This document shows, in pieces, positions 1 through 11,322 of a DNA stretch of 64,000 nt. The stretch covers positions 9,428,887-9,492,886 of the forward strand of contig JANVCC010000073.1 in the NCBI GenBank assembly GCA_025345505.1. The letters are read 5' to 3'. Both the position numbers and the translations under genes were made by a program. Position 1 is the stretch's first letter. Every line of letters starts with the position of its first letter. The notes beneath the pieces are model-generated. The model was given only the letters and a program-made list of their open reading frames with translations, did no database searches and was not told the origin of the DNA. This DNA comes from Todiramphus chloris collaris (lineage: Eukaryota > Chordata > Aves > Coraciiformes > Alcedinidae).

Positions 1-3000
1 AAAATTTCTTCCAGGAAGAATATTTGATATAAAATGAGCCAGAAGTATGTCCTATTGTTTCTGCATAAATGAGACTTTGTCTCAATAAATTAGAGCCTGT
101 AAAACCATAATCTTAATAAACTTCACAAATTACTTTGCTAGTGACTATTAAAGTGGAAGTGTTATCCACTCTAGAGGGAAATAATTGTTTTCATACTTGT
201 TTATTTCTGAATATCACAGTAATTGTAAAGCATTCTGTTTGATGTAATCCATTATACAATTGTATTCAAAAAGAGATATGAGCCATTTTGTGTTTTAATT
301 TAATAACTTTGTAAACCAGATATCCAGTTGTCAAACATTATTAAGTGAATTCACTCAGAAACATTCAAATAATTACTAGAAAGAAATGAAGAATATAGTG
401 AGTTTATTCTTGGTTTTTGAAAGTTATTTCATGCTAAGCAGGATTCTCTACTATTCCCAAATAGGAACTTACTATGTGTGTGGCCTATTGAAAAAAATTA
501 CCTCCCATGCCCATTCAACTAAACACTTATGTAGTGGTGTAATATTAAGTTTATGAATAGATCCTTTGGATCACTGTGGTAAAGTGCAGCTTTCATTGTT
601 TCTAGTTATGGGAAGTAGAGTATTGAAAAGCAGATCTGAATCATGGTTTGATGCCTTTTGCCTTTTCTTCCTACCCAGAGCTTTCTACTTTTGTATTTCC
701 CTAGCTTGTTCCCAAGGCCCAGATTGCAAAACCAACTAGAAACTGCATTTCCCCTGTCCATCGTTCTGCACCTTTTAGTTTTGTGTGCTTGTTTTTCAAT
801 TGACTGACTCTGGGAACATTTATGAACATAAATCATGTTTAAAAATTTGGCTTATGTTAAAAAAGAGGAGATATATAAATATGATTAACAAGTTTGTAAA
901 TCAATCATTTTTTTTTAATAAATATTACTGAGACTACAGTAACACAGCTAAGAGTCAATGAAGCATTTCCCAAGAGGATTTAAAAATGTGTAAATCAACT
1001 TTTTGTGTAAAGAACGGTTTAAGGGAAACTGGTAATTGGACATGTTTCCAGTGAGTTTCTGAAAGCATTCATACGAATACCTGTGTTTTTATTTTCATAA
1101 ATGAATTTTGTATGAAGTGTATGAAGACTGCCTATTAAATTTGTCGTTGACAATTGGTAAGACTTTTATGGGCAAGAATTTGGTGTGTAGGAGCATTGAA
1201 GTGTCTTTAAGCCACTGGTCTATGTCCAGAAGCGACTTGGAGTAGGTGAGTTTGCATTAAATTCTTTGGCTATGTGAAATGAAATGCTACTTTTGATCAG
1301 AGTGACTGCTGGCCTCTGGCGGGGGAGGCAGCCACAGTCTGAAGGAAAGATTATCGTTTTGCTTCCTAAGAGTTTTTCATGCTGTTCAGGCTCTTGAACA
1401 TCAGGGCTTTTAGAGTGTACACCATAGAAATGTTACTCCCTGTGTCTTGAACTAGAGTGTGGGATTATGACAGCACTGATAAAAAAATGCCCACAGTATT
1501 TTCTTGCTGAGCTTTTGCCTGGCTTGCCCTCTCACCGCAATAGTTTGCCAAATTGTCATTTCTGTTGGGGTTGTTCTGCGTGCTTATTATTAGTGGTAAA
1601 AAGTATATTTTGTAAGCTAGCTTGGTTAGAAGGCTCTCCTTTGAACAAAGAAGATTCAAGCAGGAAACAGATTTGAACTGGTAACACTTTGGAAATTTAA
1701 ACATCTTTCCAAACAGCTTTTTACTCAGTGTTCACTTGAATTCTGTGAGGGACAAGCCATAAGTGTGTTTTGGCCATCCTCTTCCTTCCTTGCTGTCTTC
1801 TGTTTCTGCTCCTGATTTTTTTTTTTTTTTCTGCTGCTTCTCTTTCATGCAGGGAAAGAGCTGCAACCAGATCAAATCCTTTGTGTGCAATTAATTCAAT
1901 AAGCCTCCCTTCATTTAAAGATTCTCAAGTATTTTGTGGCAAATTATTTCTTATGGCAAAAGTCCTTTTTTTAGCATTGAAAAAATTTTTAAGAGGCTTA
2001 TTTTTACTTTTTCAGTACAGATGTTTTTCATCTTTCTCTGAATAAGACTTATTTTTAACATTCTTATGAAATTGAGGTTATTTATAAATTATTATGCATA
2101 TGAAATGATAAGCTTTTAGAATTTTAAATAGCTAGGTAGTATTTTAAGTCCAAATTAGAACACTTGGAAAAGCTGTTATGACCAGTTGACTTAAGTGTTG
2201 TACTGAACTTCCCTTCTTTTTCTGATTCTTCTAATCTGTGGCTACAGGGAGAATATACTGTGAGCTGTTGGAAATTGATGTTCTCTTATTAATAAAAAAT
2301 ACAGAGAAAATAGTAACGCACTAAAAAAAATAATAAGGGGAAAGATGGTGATTTGAAAACTACTTTTTTCTTTTCAAAACTCCTCTTTAATAGCATCTCC
2401 AGAAACCAGCCCAGAAGGATATAAAATACATCACCCTGGCTTTTAGAAGCATTACTTAATCAAGAGTGCCATTAATGAATTGTGAGGGCTTTTCAGAGGA
2501 GGTTATTCTGTGAACATAGACTAGAACTATGTTTGAAAAAATTGGAAAGCAGATATGATAAAAAGTTGCTACTTATTCAGATTCCAGCTGTCATAAAGAA
2601 GCCATAGTCCTGCTGGTTAAAAACACTCTGTGACTGTGGATTTGATATAAAGAAATATTTCACTTCTGTTGGCTTACCCAGCCTCTCTTTATTGCTGAGC
2701 TCTTTTACTGGCTTGGATCAACTTTATCTACTGAAGTTATCTTTAACCCAGCTATCTTTTAAAGTAAAAAGATTTTTACTTTTTTTGAGACCTTAATCTG
2801 TTATCTTCCTTATCTTGTGAATTTTTACAGATTGTGGTCATGCCTCCTTTACAGTTTTGAGAGTTGTCTTAAAAGCAAAATCTATATAAAGGTATTGTGA
2901 ATGAGAAACTTAGCAGGAATGTAAGATTGTATGCAAGCAAGCTACTATTCAAAACAATTCCATCATCATTTGAGGGCCAAAAAAAGCTGAAGGCAGGGAA

Positions 3001-3897
3001 TTCCATTATTACTATATTTTATTCTTAAGTCTTATTTGCCTTTACTATGAAGATTCAAGTGTAAAGTTGAAAGCATGCTATTTATTTATCAAATTAATTT
3101 TATATAGGAGGAATGAAAAAAAAATCAGTATTTTATCATACTGAATATAAAGAATCTTAATGCCATGCTGCATGATTATGATGTCTCTTTTGGTAAAGAA
3201 TAAAGCACTATAAAAAAAAAGGAGATACATGGAAACATAAACAGTTTGTGCTTTTTATTTCTTAAGAACCTGAATTAGGTAGACTCCTTTGAATAGTTGT
3301 AGAGTTGATGAAGGCAGTTGCAGCTAAAAGGTGAACAGCTATAGCGGTTTAATAGTTTATGACAGTCTGATGGAGGCATGATACCGGTCTGAGTGCTTAT
3401 TATCTGCTACACATTCAAGTCAGGCAGATCAGCTACCTTCTCTGCTGGCAATTCATGTATACTGTCTAGGATGAGAATCCCAACCAGGACTTAAACCACA
3501 TCATTCTGTTACTAGTTATTAGAGTGTGTGAATTCTGTATAGGATTACTCATATACTGTGAAGACAAGTTTCCCATGAGAAATGAACACTAAAAATATGT
3601 ACTAGGCCTTCAAAACTGTATTCACATGAACAGATACTCAAGTGAGCGTATCCTAATGTAAAGTGGGATTCCCAAACTGTCTGGTTTCCAACCTGGAGAC
3701 CGGTTGGAATAGGATTTTTCTGGCGTTCCCAAACCTGGGATGGGTGACACCATAGTTATGGACTCCAGAGGACAGACCAAGCTATATATTAGGTATATTA
3801 TATTGGGTTTGGGTAATTAATAAAAGCATTCTGGTAAACTGTTTCTTTTCACAGTTCCTGGCTGTCACAGATGAATATATTTGACCCATTTGATTTA
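1..3897. other. Unique AT-rich DNA, no gene seen
   Basis: I see no repeat family, RNA gene or credible exon here. The reading frames are short (under 95 codons), low in complexity and lack conserved motifs. Short T and A runs occur, for example near 1818 and 3213. The stretch looks like ordinary bird intergenic or intronic DNA. Very old, decayed transposon pieces could be hidden in it and would not be visible by eye. Confidence 0.6.
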
Positions 3898-3902
3898 TCA
3901 GC

Positions 3903-4369
3903 TGTAGTGGGTCTGCCTGAGCTGCTTTTCCCCATCCAGCCCTCATGCTGCAGCACTGGGAGCTGGAGGGTGTTGATAACACACCCATGTTATGACTGCC
4001 AGTGCTCACACGGCACCAGAGGCTGGGGGGGTGCAAGATGGGGGAGAGGATACAGCTGACCTGAGCTGACCAGTGGGATATTCCATACCATATGACGTCA
4101 GCTCAACTATAAAGGGAGAGGGCAGGAGGAGGATGGGGGGGCATTCAGCTTTGTCCTCCAAGCGTCTGCTACTTGTTCCTGGAGCCCTGCTTTCTGGACT
4201 CAGCCTGACATCGCCTGTGGATGGGAAGTAGAGAATAACATCTTATCTATCATAACCCACAGCCCTTTACGTCTCATTCTCTCCCTGAGTGCCGTGCTGA
4301 TGGGGGTCGGGGGGAGGGATAGAAGGGCTTGGTGGGTACCTGGTGCTGTGCCAGGGTCAACCCACCACA
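3903..4369 (+). mobile_element. Solo ERV LTR with 5-bp target-site duplication
   Basis: The element opens with TGTAGTGGGT and closes with ACCCACCACA. These are imperfect inverted ends in the form expected of a retroviral LTR. It is flanked on both sides by TCAGC (3898-3902 and 4370-4374), a 5-bp target-site duplication, so this is a solo LTR left by LTR-LTR recombination. The U3-like part has a GATATTCCATACC block, a CRE-like TGACGTCA-type site and a TATA-like CTATAAAG near 4109. The last bases, GGGTCAACCCACCACA, match the end of the LTR at 45815 read on its own strand, so the two share terminal sequence although their bodies differ. Orientation follows the TATA box and the 3' end. No coding capacity is apparent. 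Confidence 0.85.
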
Positions 4370-4374
4370 TCAGC

Positions 4375-5380
4375 AATTCGAGATTATTAATAAAATGAGA
4401 TAAAGCAAAGGCTGATTTTAGCAGTACTTATTATAACAAGGGATTTAGTAAGACAGTGACTTAATTCCAGGTTCAAGGATGACAAGATTCACACTGACTT
4501 ACTGTAAAGTTTCTCAAACCCAAGTATTTGTACATGCATAAACACAAAACATACAGACACAGAAATACTTGGCAAGTGAAGTATGCCCACACTCATAAAA
4601 GAAAATGCATAAAATCAGGGACCTAGCTAGATGAGTAAAAGAGACTAGCCTATAGTTAAAACTTCTCCCTTCAAGTTGAGTAAATACTCACAATGCATCA
4701 GCATTTCTCAAAGGGTGAGAGTTGAGATTCAAGCAGGTGGTCTCACCCAGGCCTTGTATTGACATTGTTGGCAGGTGGTGATGAGAAGCATCCCAACTCA
4801 GGGAAGATGCTGGATGCAGCCCACTGTGATCCAGGAGAGCTCAAAGGCTCTTGTTTTGGATTGCTGCTTTGTAGAGTCCGAGATAACTGATTTTTGTCAG
4901 GTACTTTTCCGTTTCTGTCTAACTCAAGTGTTGCAATATTCTGCTTTGTGCATGTCCAGAACTTTAGGGTCCTGCTATTTTCCATCAGTCATGCATGCCC
5001 AGAACTTACTGGATCTTGAGGTCCTGGTGTCCCCCGCACTGAGTCACAACCACAGTACCAGTGTACCAGGTCATAAGAGGGTCAGCTGATCATCTGAGAT
5101 AATAAGGAGGGGAGTAGGCCCAGCTGCACTGAGGGGATGCCTCAGTGCTCCAGTCCACTGTAGGAGGTAGTTGTCACTATTGTCCTCAGAGAAAAGGGGA
5201 GGCAGGAGCCAGGAGTGCTAAGGGGGTGTCTGAATGCCCTGGTACACCACCTTTTGCAACCTGTACTTTTCCAAGGGATTGCTGTGTGACTCAGGAGGGA
5301 AGTTGTACCCTGTATCAGGCAGCCCATGAGTGTGGAAAGGGGGGAATTGTCCCACCACATCATCTCTGAACTTGAGGAAG
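4375..5380. other. GC-richer unassigned block after the solo LTR
   Basis: This kilobase is less AT-rich than its surroundings and has reading frames up to 104 codons, but none resembles a protein I know. It looks like decayed transposon DNA, possibly an older LTR, because CCCACCACATCA recurs at 5351-5362 exactly as at 4361-4372. I cannot identify paired ends or a target-site duplication for it. It could be an older LTR interrupted by, or adjacent to, the younger one. Confidence 0.35.
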
Positions 5381-5398
5381 GATATTTTTTTTTTTAAC

Positions 5399-5430
5399 TT
5401 TTTTTTTTTTTTGACATTTAGATCTTTATT
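5399..5430 (-). other. Poly(A) signal plus A-tract on the minus strand
   Basis: Read on the minus strand, AATAAA (5430-5425) is followed after 12 bases by a run of 14 A (5412-5399), with a second A run beyond it. This is the spacing of a cleaved and polyadenylated transcript end. It suggests that sequence to the right (from about 5431) could be a retrocopied 3' UTR lying on the minus strand. I could not find a coding part belonging to it, so chance association of a T-run with TTTATT remains possible. Confidence 0.35.
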
Positions 5431-5808
5431 GTTTTCCACATTGATAATAAAGTATATTTTGGTTTTCACTGTGAAATTCAAAGACCTGCAAGAGCTGTGG
5501 CAAACCTACTGCCAGGTGAAAGTAGTTTTCAGTGTTGGAGTGTGCATTTAGACACCCACTTCGCATTTAGAGCAAATTACAAAAGACAAACTGTTCTCAC
5601 TTATCACAGGTTTTTGGAGCAGAATTTTCAATGGATAAAATTACATTCATTCTGTCAAATTTTGAAAATAGGAATTAAATGTCCCATTCAGTTAGGTGGT
5701 ACTTCACCCCGTTACACCCTTTAAATCTTGTCCTTTACATTTATGACAGGTACAGATATATTTATGACACTTAATTATAGGCACACAGGCCATTTCCTGC
5801 CATAGCTA

Positions 5809-6093
5809 TGATGTCACAGAATAGTTGATGTGGAAATTAATGACAATGATAGATGCTACATTCCTTGTTACTTTATTAGTAAAGGAATGTCTTACTTCAA
5901 AGATGGTTCTATGCTTGAGAAATGCGCAGTACAAAATGCTGAAGCAGTCCTGACAGCCAAGCGAGAATGTGAAGATTTAGCTGGGCATATGGTGATAGAA
6001 AGAAAGCGATATTGTTTTGACAAATCTCGTAATTTGACAGTTAAAATAAATACACCAACTGTCAGACAAAAAAATGGTATAGTTGGTGAAAAG
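5809..6093 (+). other. Open stretch of unknown nature, possible exon remnant
   Basis: The frame is open from 5809 and continues to a stop at 6177 (about 115 codons from a GTG at 5830; there is no upstream ATG in frame). The translation is of mixed composition, rich in charged residues and cysteine. It is not low-complexity and does not look like CR1 or a retroviral product. A donor-like GTATGT lies at about 6091, and a TTATAG acceptor-like site lies upstream near 5780. I do not recognise the peptide. Frames of this length also arise by chance in this window, so the case for an exon is weak. Confidence 0.15.
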
Positions 6094-6740
6094 TATGTAT
6101 TGTCTTCTTTTCCTATAGTTTCTCTATTTAAAGACTGTATAAACAGTTATGACATTGGTAATCTGGAACATCTGTAGAGCCTTTGATTGCAAGCCAGTGA
6201 TGTATCTCACATTACTGTGATGCATTTTCTTAAATTAATTAATAATTTATTCCAGAAAGAATACTGCATCATTCCACAGTAGAAAATACGTAATGTATTA
6301 GTCTCAAGGGTAGCATGAAGGTCATCACAAATGAATAAAAAGAACCACAGAAAGATCTTCCAGGTCCAAGAGCAAATAAAAATGTTTGGTTCTTTCTCTT
6401 CTGTGCCTTTAGTTATAGAAAAATGAGAAGGGATCTACAGGAGGGCTGAAAGAACACAATTTGTCAGAAGGATTTAATTATATATATAACTGTAGAAGTC
6501 CTGAAAAGTGTCTCATAAGGGTCAAAACAGCCAAATGCTTTGTTAAGATACAGCATTGGGGGTCTACCTCCAGGAGAAGTGCTTCATTGGTCTGCTGCAA
6601 GTACAGCCTTGAAAAGGTGGAGCCAGAAATCTTAGAAGTATTGCCATAGGAAGGGCTAATGAGCTCAGGCTGCGTGCTGCGCTGTGCTGGGCAGAGGCTG
6701 TGCTGCCTTGAAGTACTTTGATTGGTACTCACTTGGATGT

Positions 6741-7070
6741 CACAGAATCACAGAATAGTAGGGGTTGGAAGTGATCTCTGGAGTTCATCTAGTCCAACCC
6801 CCCTGACAGAGCAGGATCACCCAGAGCAGGTTGCACAGGAACATGGCCAGGCAGGTTTTGAAAGTCTCCTTCTCCACAGCCTCTCTGGGCAGCCTATTCT
6901 AGTGCTCCATCACCCTCACAGTGAAGAAGTTTTTCCTTATATTTAGGTGGAACTTCTGTGTTCCAGTTTGTGTCTATTGCCCCTTGTCCTGTCACTCAGC
7001 ACCACTGAAAAGAGACTGGCCCCATCCTCTTGACACCTGCCCTTTAGATATTTGTAAACATCGATAATAT
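6741..7070 (-). mobile_element. CR1 LINE 3' fragment
   Basis: The piece begins at its left edge with CACAGAATCACAGAAT, the reverse complement of the CR1 3' terminal units. It then runs backward through the CR1 3' UTR and the end of ORF2 (the blocks for 'group of residues around the conserved RWNRLPRE' are decayed). It is strongly 5'-truncated, as most CR1 copies are, and breaks off near 7070. There are no intact reading frames. The family assignment is secure; the subfamily is not determined. Confidence 0.9.
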
Positions 7071-10000
7071 GTCTTTTTGCTTAGATCTTTGTACTTGTTA
7101 GAGTTCAGGATCTTTATGGAGAAATAACTTTCATATTCAGACATGATTATTAAATGGTACAAATTACTTCCTGGCTCTATTAAATGACTTGATTTATTCA
7201 AACTGAGGATCTGATTCATAACATCTGTTTTGTTCAACTCTGTTATCCCCCTGCATTACAATATACCTATTTTGTAAAAAAATTTGAAATAGTTTGTAAG
7301 GAAATGTAGGAAGACAGAATTTTATTAGATGCCACATTTTCCCTTAGAGAGGGTAGATATTGGCATGTACAGTGGCCAGCTGCTACTGTACTTGGATGCA
7401 TCCTTTGCTTTTCTGCCAAGAAAAAGATCTGAATACATTCAACAATATATTAATTGTAGGATAGTACAGCTTCCTTTTATTTGGTTCCTTGTTGCTGTAC
7501 AGTTCTTAAATCTGTGTTATTATGGAAACGAGATAATTATAACTCTACTAGTTTCAAATTTAGATTTGACCCAAGTCTTACCTAATTTTCTGTTATCAAA
7601 TATATCTAGATTGCAATATATTTTGAAAGTTTCAGAGGACTTGTCTGTCAGTAGCTGCACCTCTCTGTCCAATATATGTCAGTATGTTTTCTCATTACAT
7701 CAAAGAATTATCTGGAAGCTCAAATAATCGTGGCTGGACCATTTTCCTAACCTGAATCTGACCTGTTTAGTTTCTTTTGTATTGGATGTGTTCCATAACT
7801 TTGATCATCCTTTCCTGTTCTCTGTAGTTTTTTCAATTCTGATGTTTCCCTTCACTGAAGGAATAGAACCACCCACGGTATTTAGGTTGTGAGCTTATCA
7901 TGTATTTCTTGAGTAGCACAATAATAGTTTCATTACTGACTTTATCACTGCATCTGAGAACCCTTTCTAGAGTTTTAACCCTATTTCTAGGAGTTTTTTA
8001 AATGAATCTTTTGCATTTTCCCATCCCTGAACTTCATGTCTGCTCTAACCATCTAAAAAAAATGGAAGATGTCTTTGAAAATGTAAATATGGTGAGGTTA
8101 TCAGAGTTTATCAGTACTTACTGCAAATCAGTATCAGCACTTTATGATCTCAGGTTGCCTATTTCTTCCTTTTTTTAATTACTAGTCAATGAGGGCCATG
8201 TTCTTCAACTAAAATGTAGGGGAAAAAATCAAATATGACTCAGATTCTCTGTTTTTTCCAAGCTTTTCAGTTTCCTGAAATAGAATAGATGGAACAACCA
8301 AGACTGCTCTTTTAATGTTACGATTTTGTCAAAGAGTTTTGAAGAGATCTGGACAGATCAGCACTAAGAAAGAACAGGTTTGGAAGTGTGCAGAATGTTT
8401 CATTTCAGTTGCATAAAATTCATGTAAATTTTGATTTTAAAAAGTGCATGGTATCGTTACGTGCACATGATGCTTCTGTGCTGTGTTACATAGAAAAGAT
8501 TCTCTGCATCACTGTATCATTTGCAGTATGCAAAGATAGAAGGGTCATATAATAAGAGACTGATGCAATATTTGGCCTGGTTCACTGCAGTTCCTTCTAT
8601 TGTTTAAAAAAGAAAAAGTATTTACAACTATATTAAAAAAAAAAAAAATCAGAACAGAGCCTGAATCAGACAGCCTAACTCCTGCACCTAGCTTGGTCTG
8701 TTGGGTAGTAATTTACCTGTGAGTGCCCAGGGCAAACCAATGGAAACCTGTAGTCGCTGGAATGCAGGTCAACCAACCACTTACCCTTTGCATCTCCTCA
8801 TGATTTATAGACAAATTAAAGTTTTAGCGACTCAGGCCTTACCAGATTGGAAGATGTCTCAGATCATTTGCTGAACTATGGGAAAGTGACATTGGTGGTG
8901 TAATCATTTTGTTTAGAGTTAGCTGCATGATTTAGCTTTGGAAAAACTATCATAATAATTCTGACTCAGATTCCGAAGGAGCTAAATCACTGACAGAAAA
9001 CAAAATTTTCATTCTGTCTATTTTTGAATCTATCCATATGTAATTCTCAGCATCCTCAAAATTTTTTTCATCATTACTATGTGTTGGGTAGAGCAATATG
9101 AAATCCTGACTGACAGGATAAAGGTTAAGAGGTACATGTAATCCCTGAAATGCAGAACTATTTAGCAATATTGAAAAAAGCCGCTTGGTACAAGGCATTA
9201 ACAAAATGCATTGTGAAAGCTTGGCACCCAAATTAATGTGACTGCCAATGTCAAACCAAAAACTTTGCTAGCAAAACAATTTGTCCAGTACTAAGCAGAC
9301 GCCATCATGGCAGATTGAATGAACATTCATGCAGGAATACCATCTGTTCGTAATGGCTTTTGAAGAATAGCAGATGAAAATGCACTGAAGACATGAAAAT
9401 GCAAGACTGTACATCAGTGGAAACAGGACACAGTGCATACAAACCAGGGCAGAATAGCCAGCTAATATAGGCAGTAGAACTGAAGGCACTGGTGCAGAGG
9501 AGAATGTGTGTGTACCCATGAAAAATAAAATAGCCTTGGAACAGTGAGAGAGAACCACCATGAATAATTATGACTATTTTTTATTACATAGCTTAGCTGT
9601 TGTCCTTGACGGAGGAAGTTTGTTTTTAGAAGGGTGGAATATGGAAAGAACATCCTGTCTTCCACACTAGAGAGGTGGTCCTGTATAGGATGAGTCCGTC
9701 ATGATCTTAGATACCTAGCCCAATTTCTTTGATCGCTTTCTGCAAGTCTCACCTATTTTTACGCAGGTGGTCCCCCTTTCAATCCTGGGAGTGCCAGAAA
9801 AATTCACATTAATTATTGGTCATTTTAAATCCTGTAGCCTCTCATGCTTAAGATTATGCTAGTCAAAGGAATGACATATGAAAAATAGAATTCTCTATAT
9901 TCAGTAGAATTCTCTATTTTATATGAATACCAGATAATTTTCTATATTCCTTGGTGGGAATGTGTTACAGGTCAATTTTTATGCCTAAACACAGCTATAA

Positions 10001-11048
10001 GCCAACATCAGCACTGCAGTACCACATTTTCAAGTTGTTCTTCCTTGGCAATAATACCAAAGTTTACAGTCAAGTAGTTTTTATGCTGCAAGGATGGCAT
10101 CCTATGGAAAGGGTGCTCCTGGAGCCAGCTTGAAGAAGTACTAAGCAGAGAATATATCTGAACTCCTTTCCTCTCTAGTAGGCAGGTGCCTAGGCTGGGC
10201 ACAAATCTCTTTCTATTGAAGATCCAGATGTTGCAGAACTGTCTTGAAGATACTCTGCTCTTTCAGCAGGACTGATGCGTTTTGGACGGTGACAGGTCAG
10301 CATAATGGCAATCAGCAGCTCTGCTTTGAGGGCACCTGAGTGTACGCCCTCCCCCTCCAGGTGCAGCTAGCTGTGTTTTATAGATAAAGTGGATGTGGAT
10401 GTGTTTGAAGGGCAGGCAGGGTTGAAATTCCTGTTGGTGTCTGTAGAGGTACATGCTTTGAGCACTCATACAGAAGTGGGTTTCTGAAAGATTTAGTTGC
10501 AGCTTTACCTCACTTGATACTCCAGTAGAGTCTAGGCAAATGTTGATAGCTTGGTTATTCCATCTGGGTAGGGATTAGGCAGTTACTTGGGAAGGAACTC
10601 TTACCAGGAACGGGAAACATGACATCTATGGCAGAATTCAGCAGCTATTTAGCATGACTTGAGGTGTTCCTTCGACCAAGTCTTCAGAGTCCTCTCCTGA
10701 AAGGAGTGCATCTCCTGATAATTAGTAATATCTGCTTACTCTGCATAGGTATGAGAAGCTTTGATTTAGACAGATAAATCTTGTGCCAAAAATCCAACTA
10801 CATCTGGTCTAGGTACCTTGTGGATCTGACATGAGTTTTTAGAAGTCTCTAATAGCCCTGAAAGACCCCAGAGTTTTTGGTAATCTGTTGAACAGAATAC
10901 ATAGGTAGATGATACTATATGTCATCTCCACAAGCTGTAAAAGTCCACAAAAGCAAAGAACTCTTTCAGGTTTTTTTTCCTTTTTTTTTCCTTGTTAAAT
11001 ATATAGGGTTGGATTCTGATCTCACATCAGTTTTAATGTACCAGTATA
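7071..11048. other. Unique DNA, no gene seen
   Basis: This is AT-rich sequence without a recognisable repeat. The longest frame (7329-7727, 132 codons) has leucine- and isoleucine-rich but motif-free translation and no splice or promoter context, so I do not call it a gene. Around 9889-9930 a short block containing AGAATTCTCTAT is locally duplicated. A GC-richer patch at about 10260-10470 is unassigned. Confidence 0.5.
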
Positions 11049-11322
11049 TAGAATCATAGGATGGTAGAGACTGAAAGGGACTTCTAGAGATCATCGAGTC
11101 CAAGGCCTCTCCCAGAGCAGGAACACCCAGGGCAGGCCACACAGGAACAGATCCAGGCGGGTTTTGAAAGTCTCTAGAGAAGTAGACTCCACAACCTCTC
11201 TGGGAAGCCTTTTCCAGGCTCTGTCACCCTCACAGTGAAGAAGTTTCTCCTCATGTTGAGGTAGAACTTCCTGTGTTTCTGCTTGTGACCATTACCGCTT
11301 GTCCTGTCACAGGGCACAACTG
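11049..11322 (-). mobile_element. CR1 LINE 3' fragment
   Basis: The left edge carries a decayed CR1 3' end (ATAGAATCATAGGATGG), followed by the reverse complement of the CR1 tail. That includes the block that in better copies encodes the carboxy end of ORF2 (left of 11230). It is 5'-truncated near the GTCCTGTCACAGGGCACAAC segment. The reading frame is destroyed by indels. Similar in type to the copies at 6741, 20827 and 47773. Confidence 0.9.

Noticed and set aside
4375-5363. Internal retroviral coding region behind the LTR at 3903
   Set aside because: The LTR is flanked on both sides by the same 5-bp duplication, so it is solo, and no gag-, pol- or env-like frames follow.
7329-7727. 132-codon plus-strand frame as a host gene
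   Set aside because: The translation is motif-free, no splice or promoter context is visible, and its length is within what AT-rich DNA yields by chance in 64 kb.
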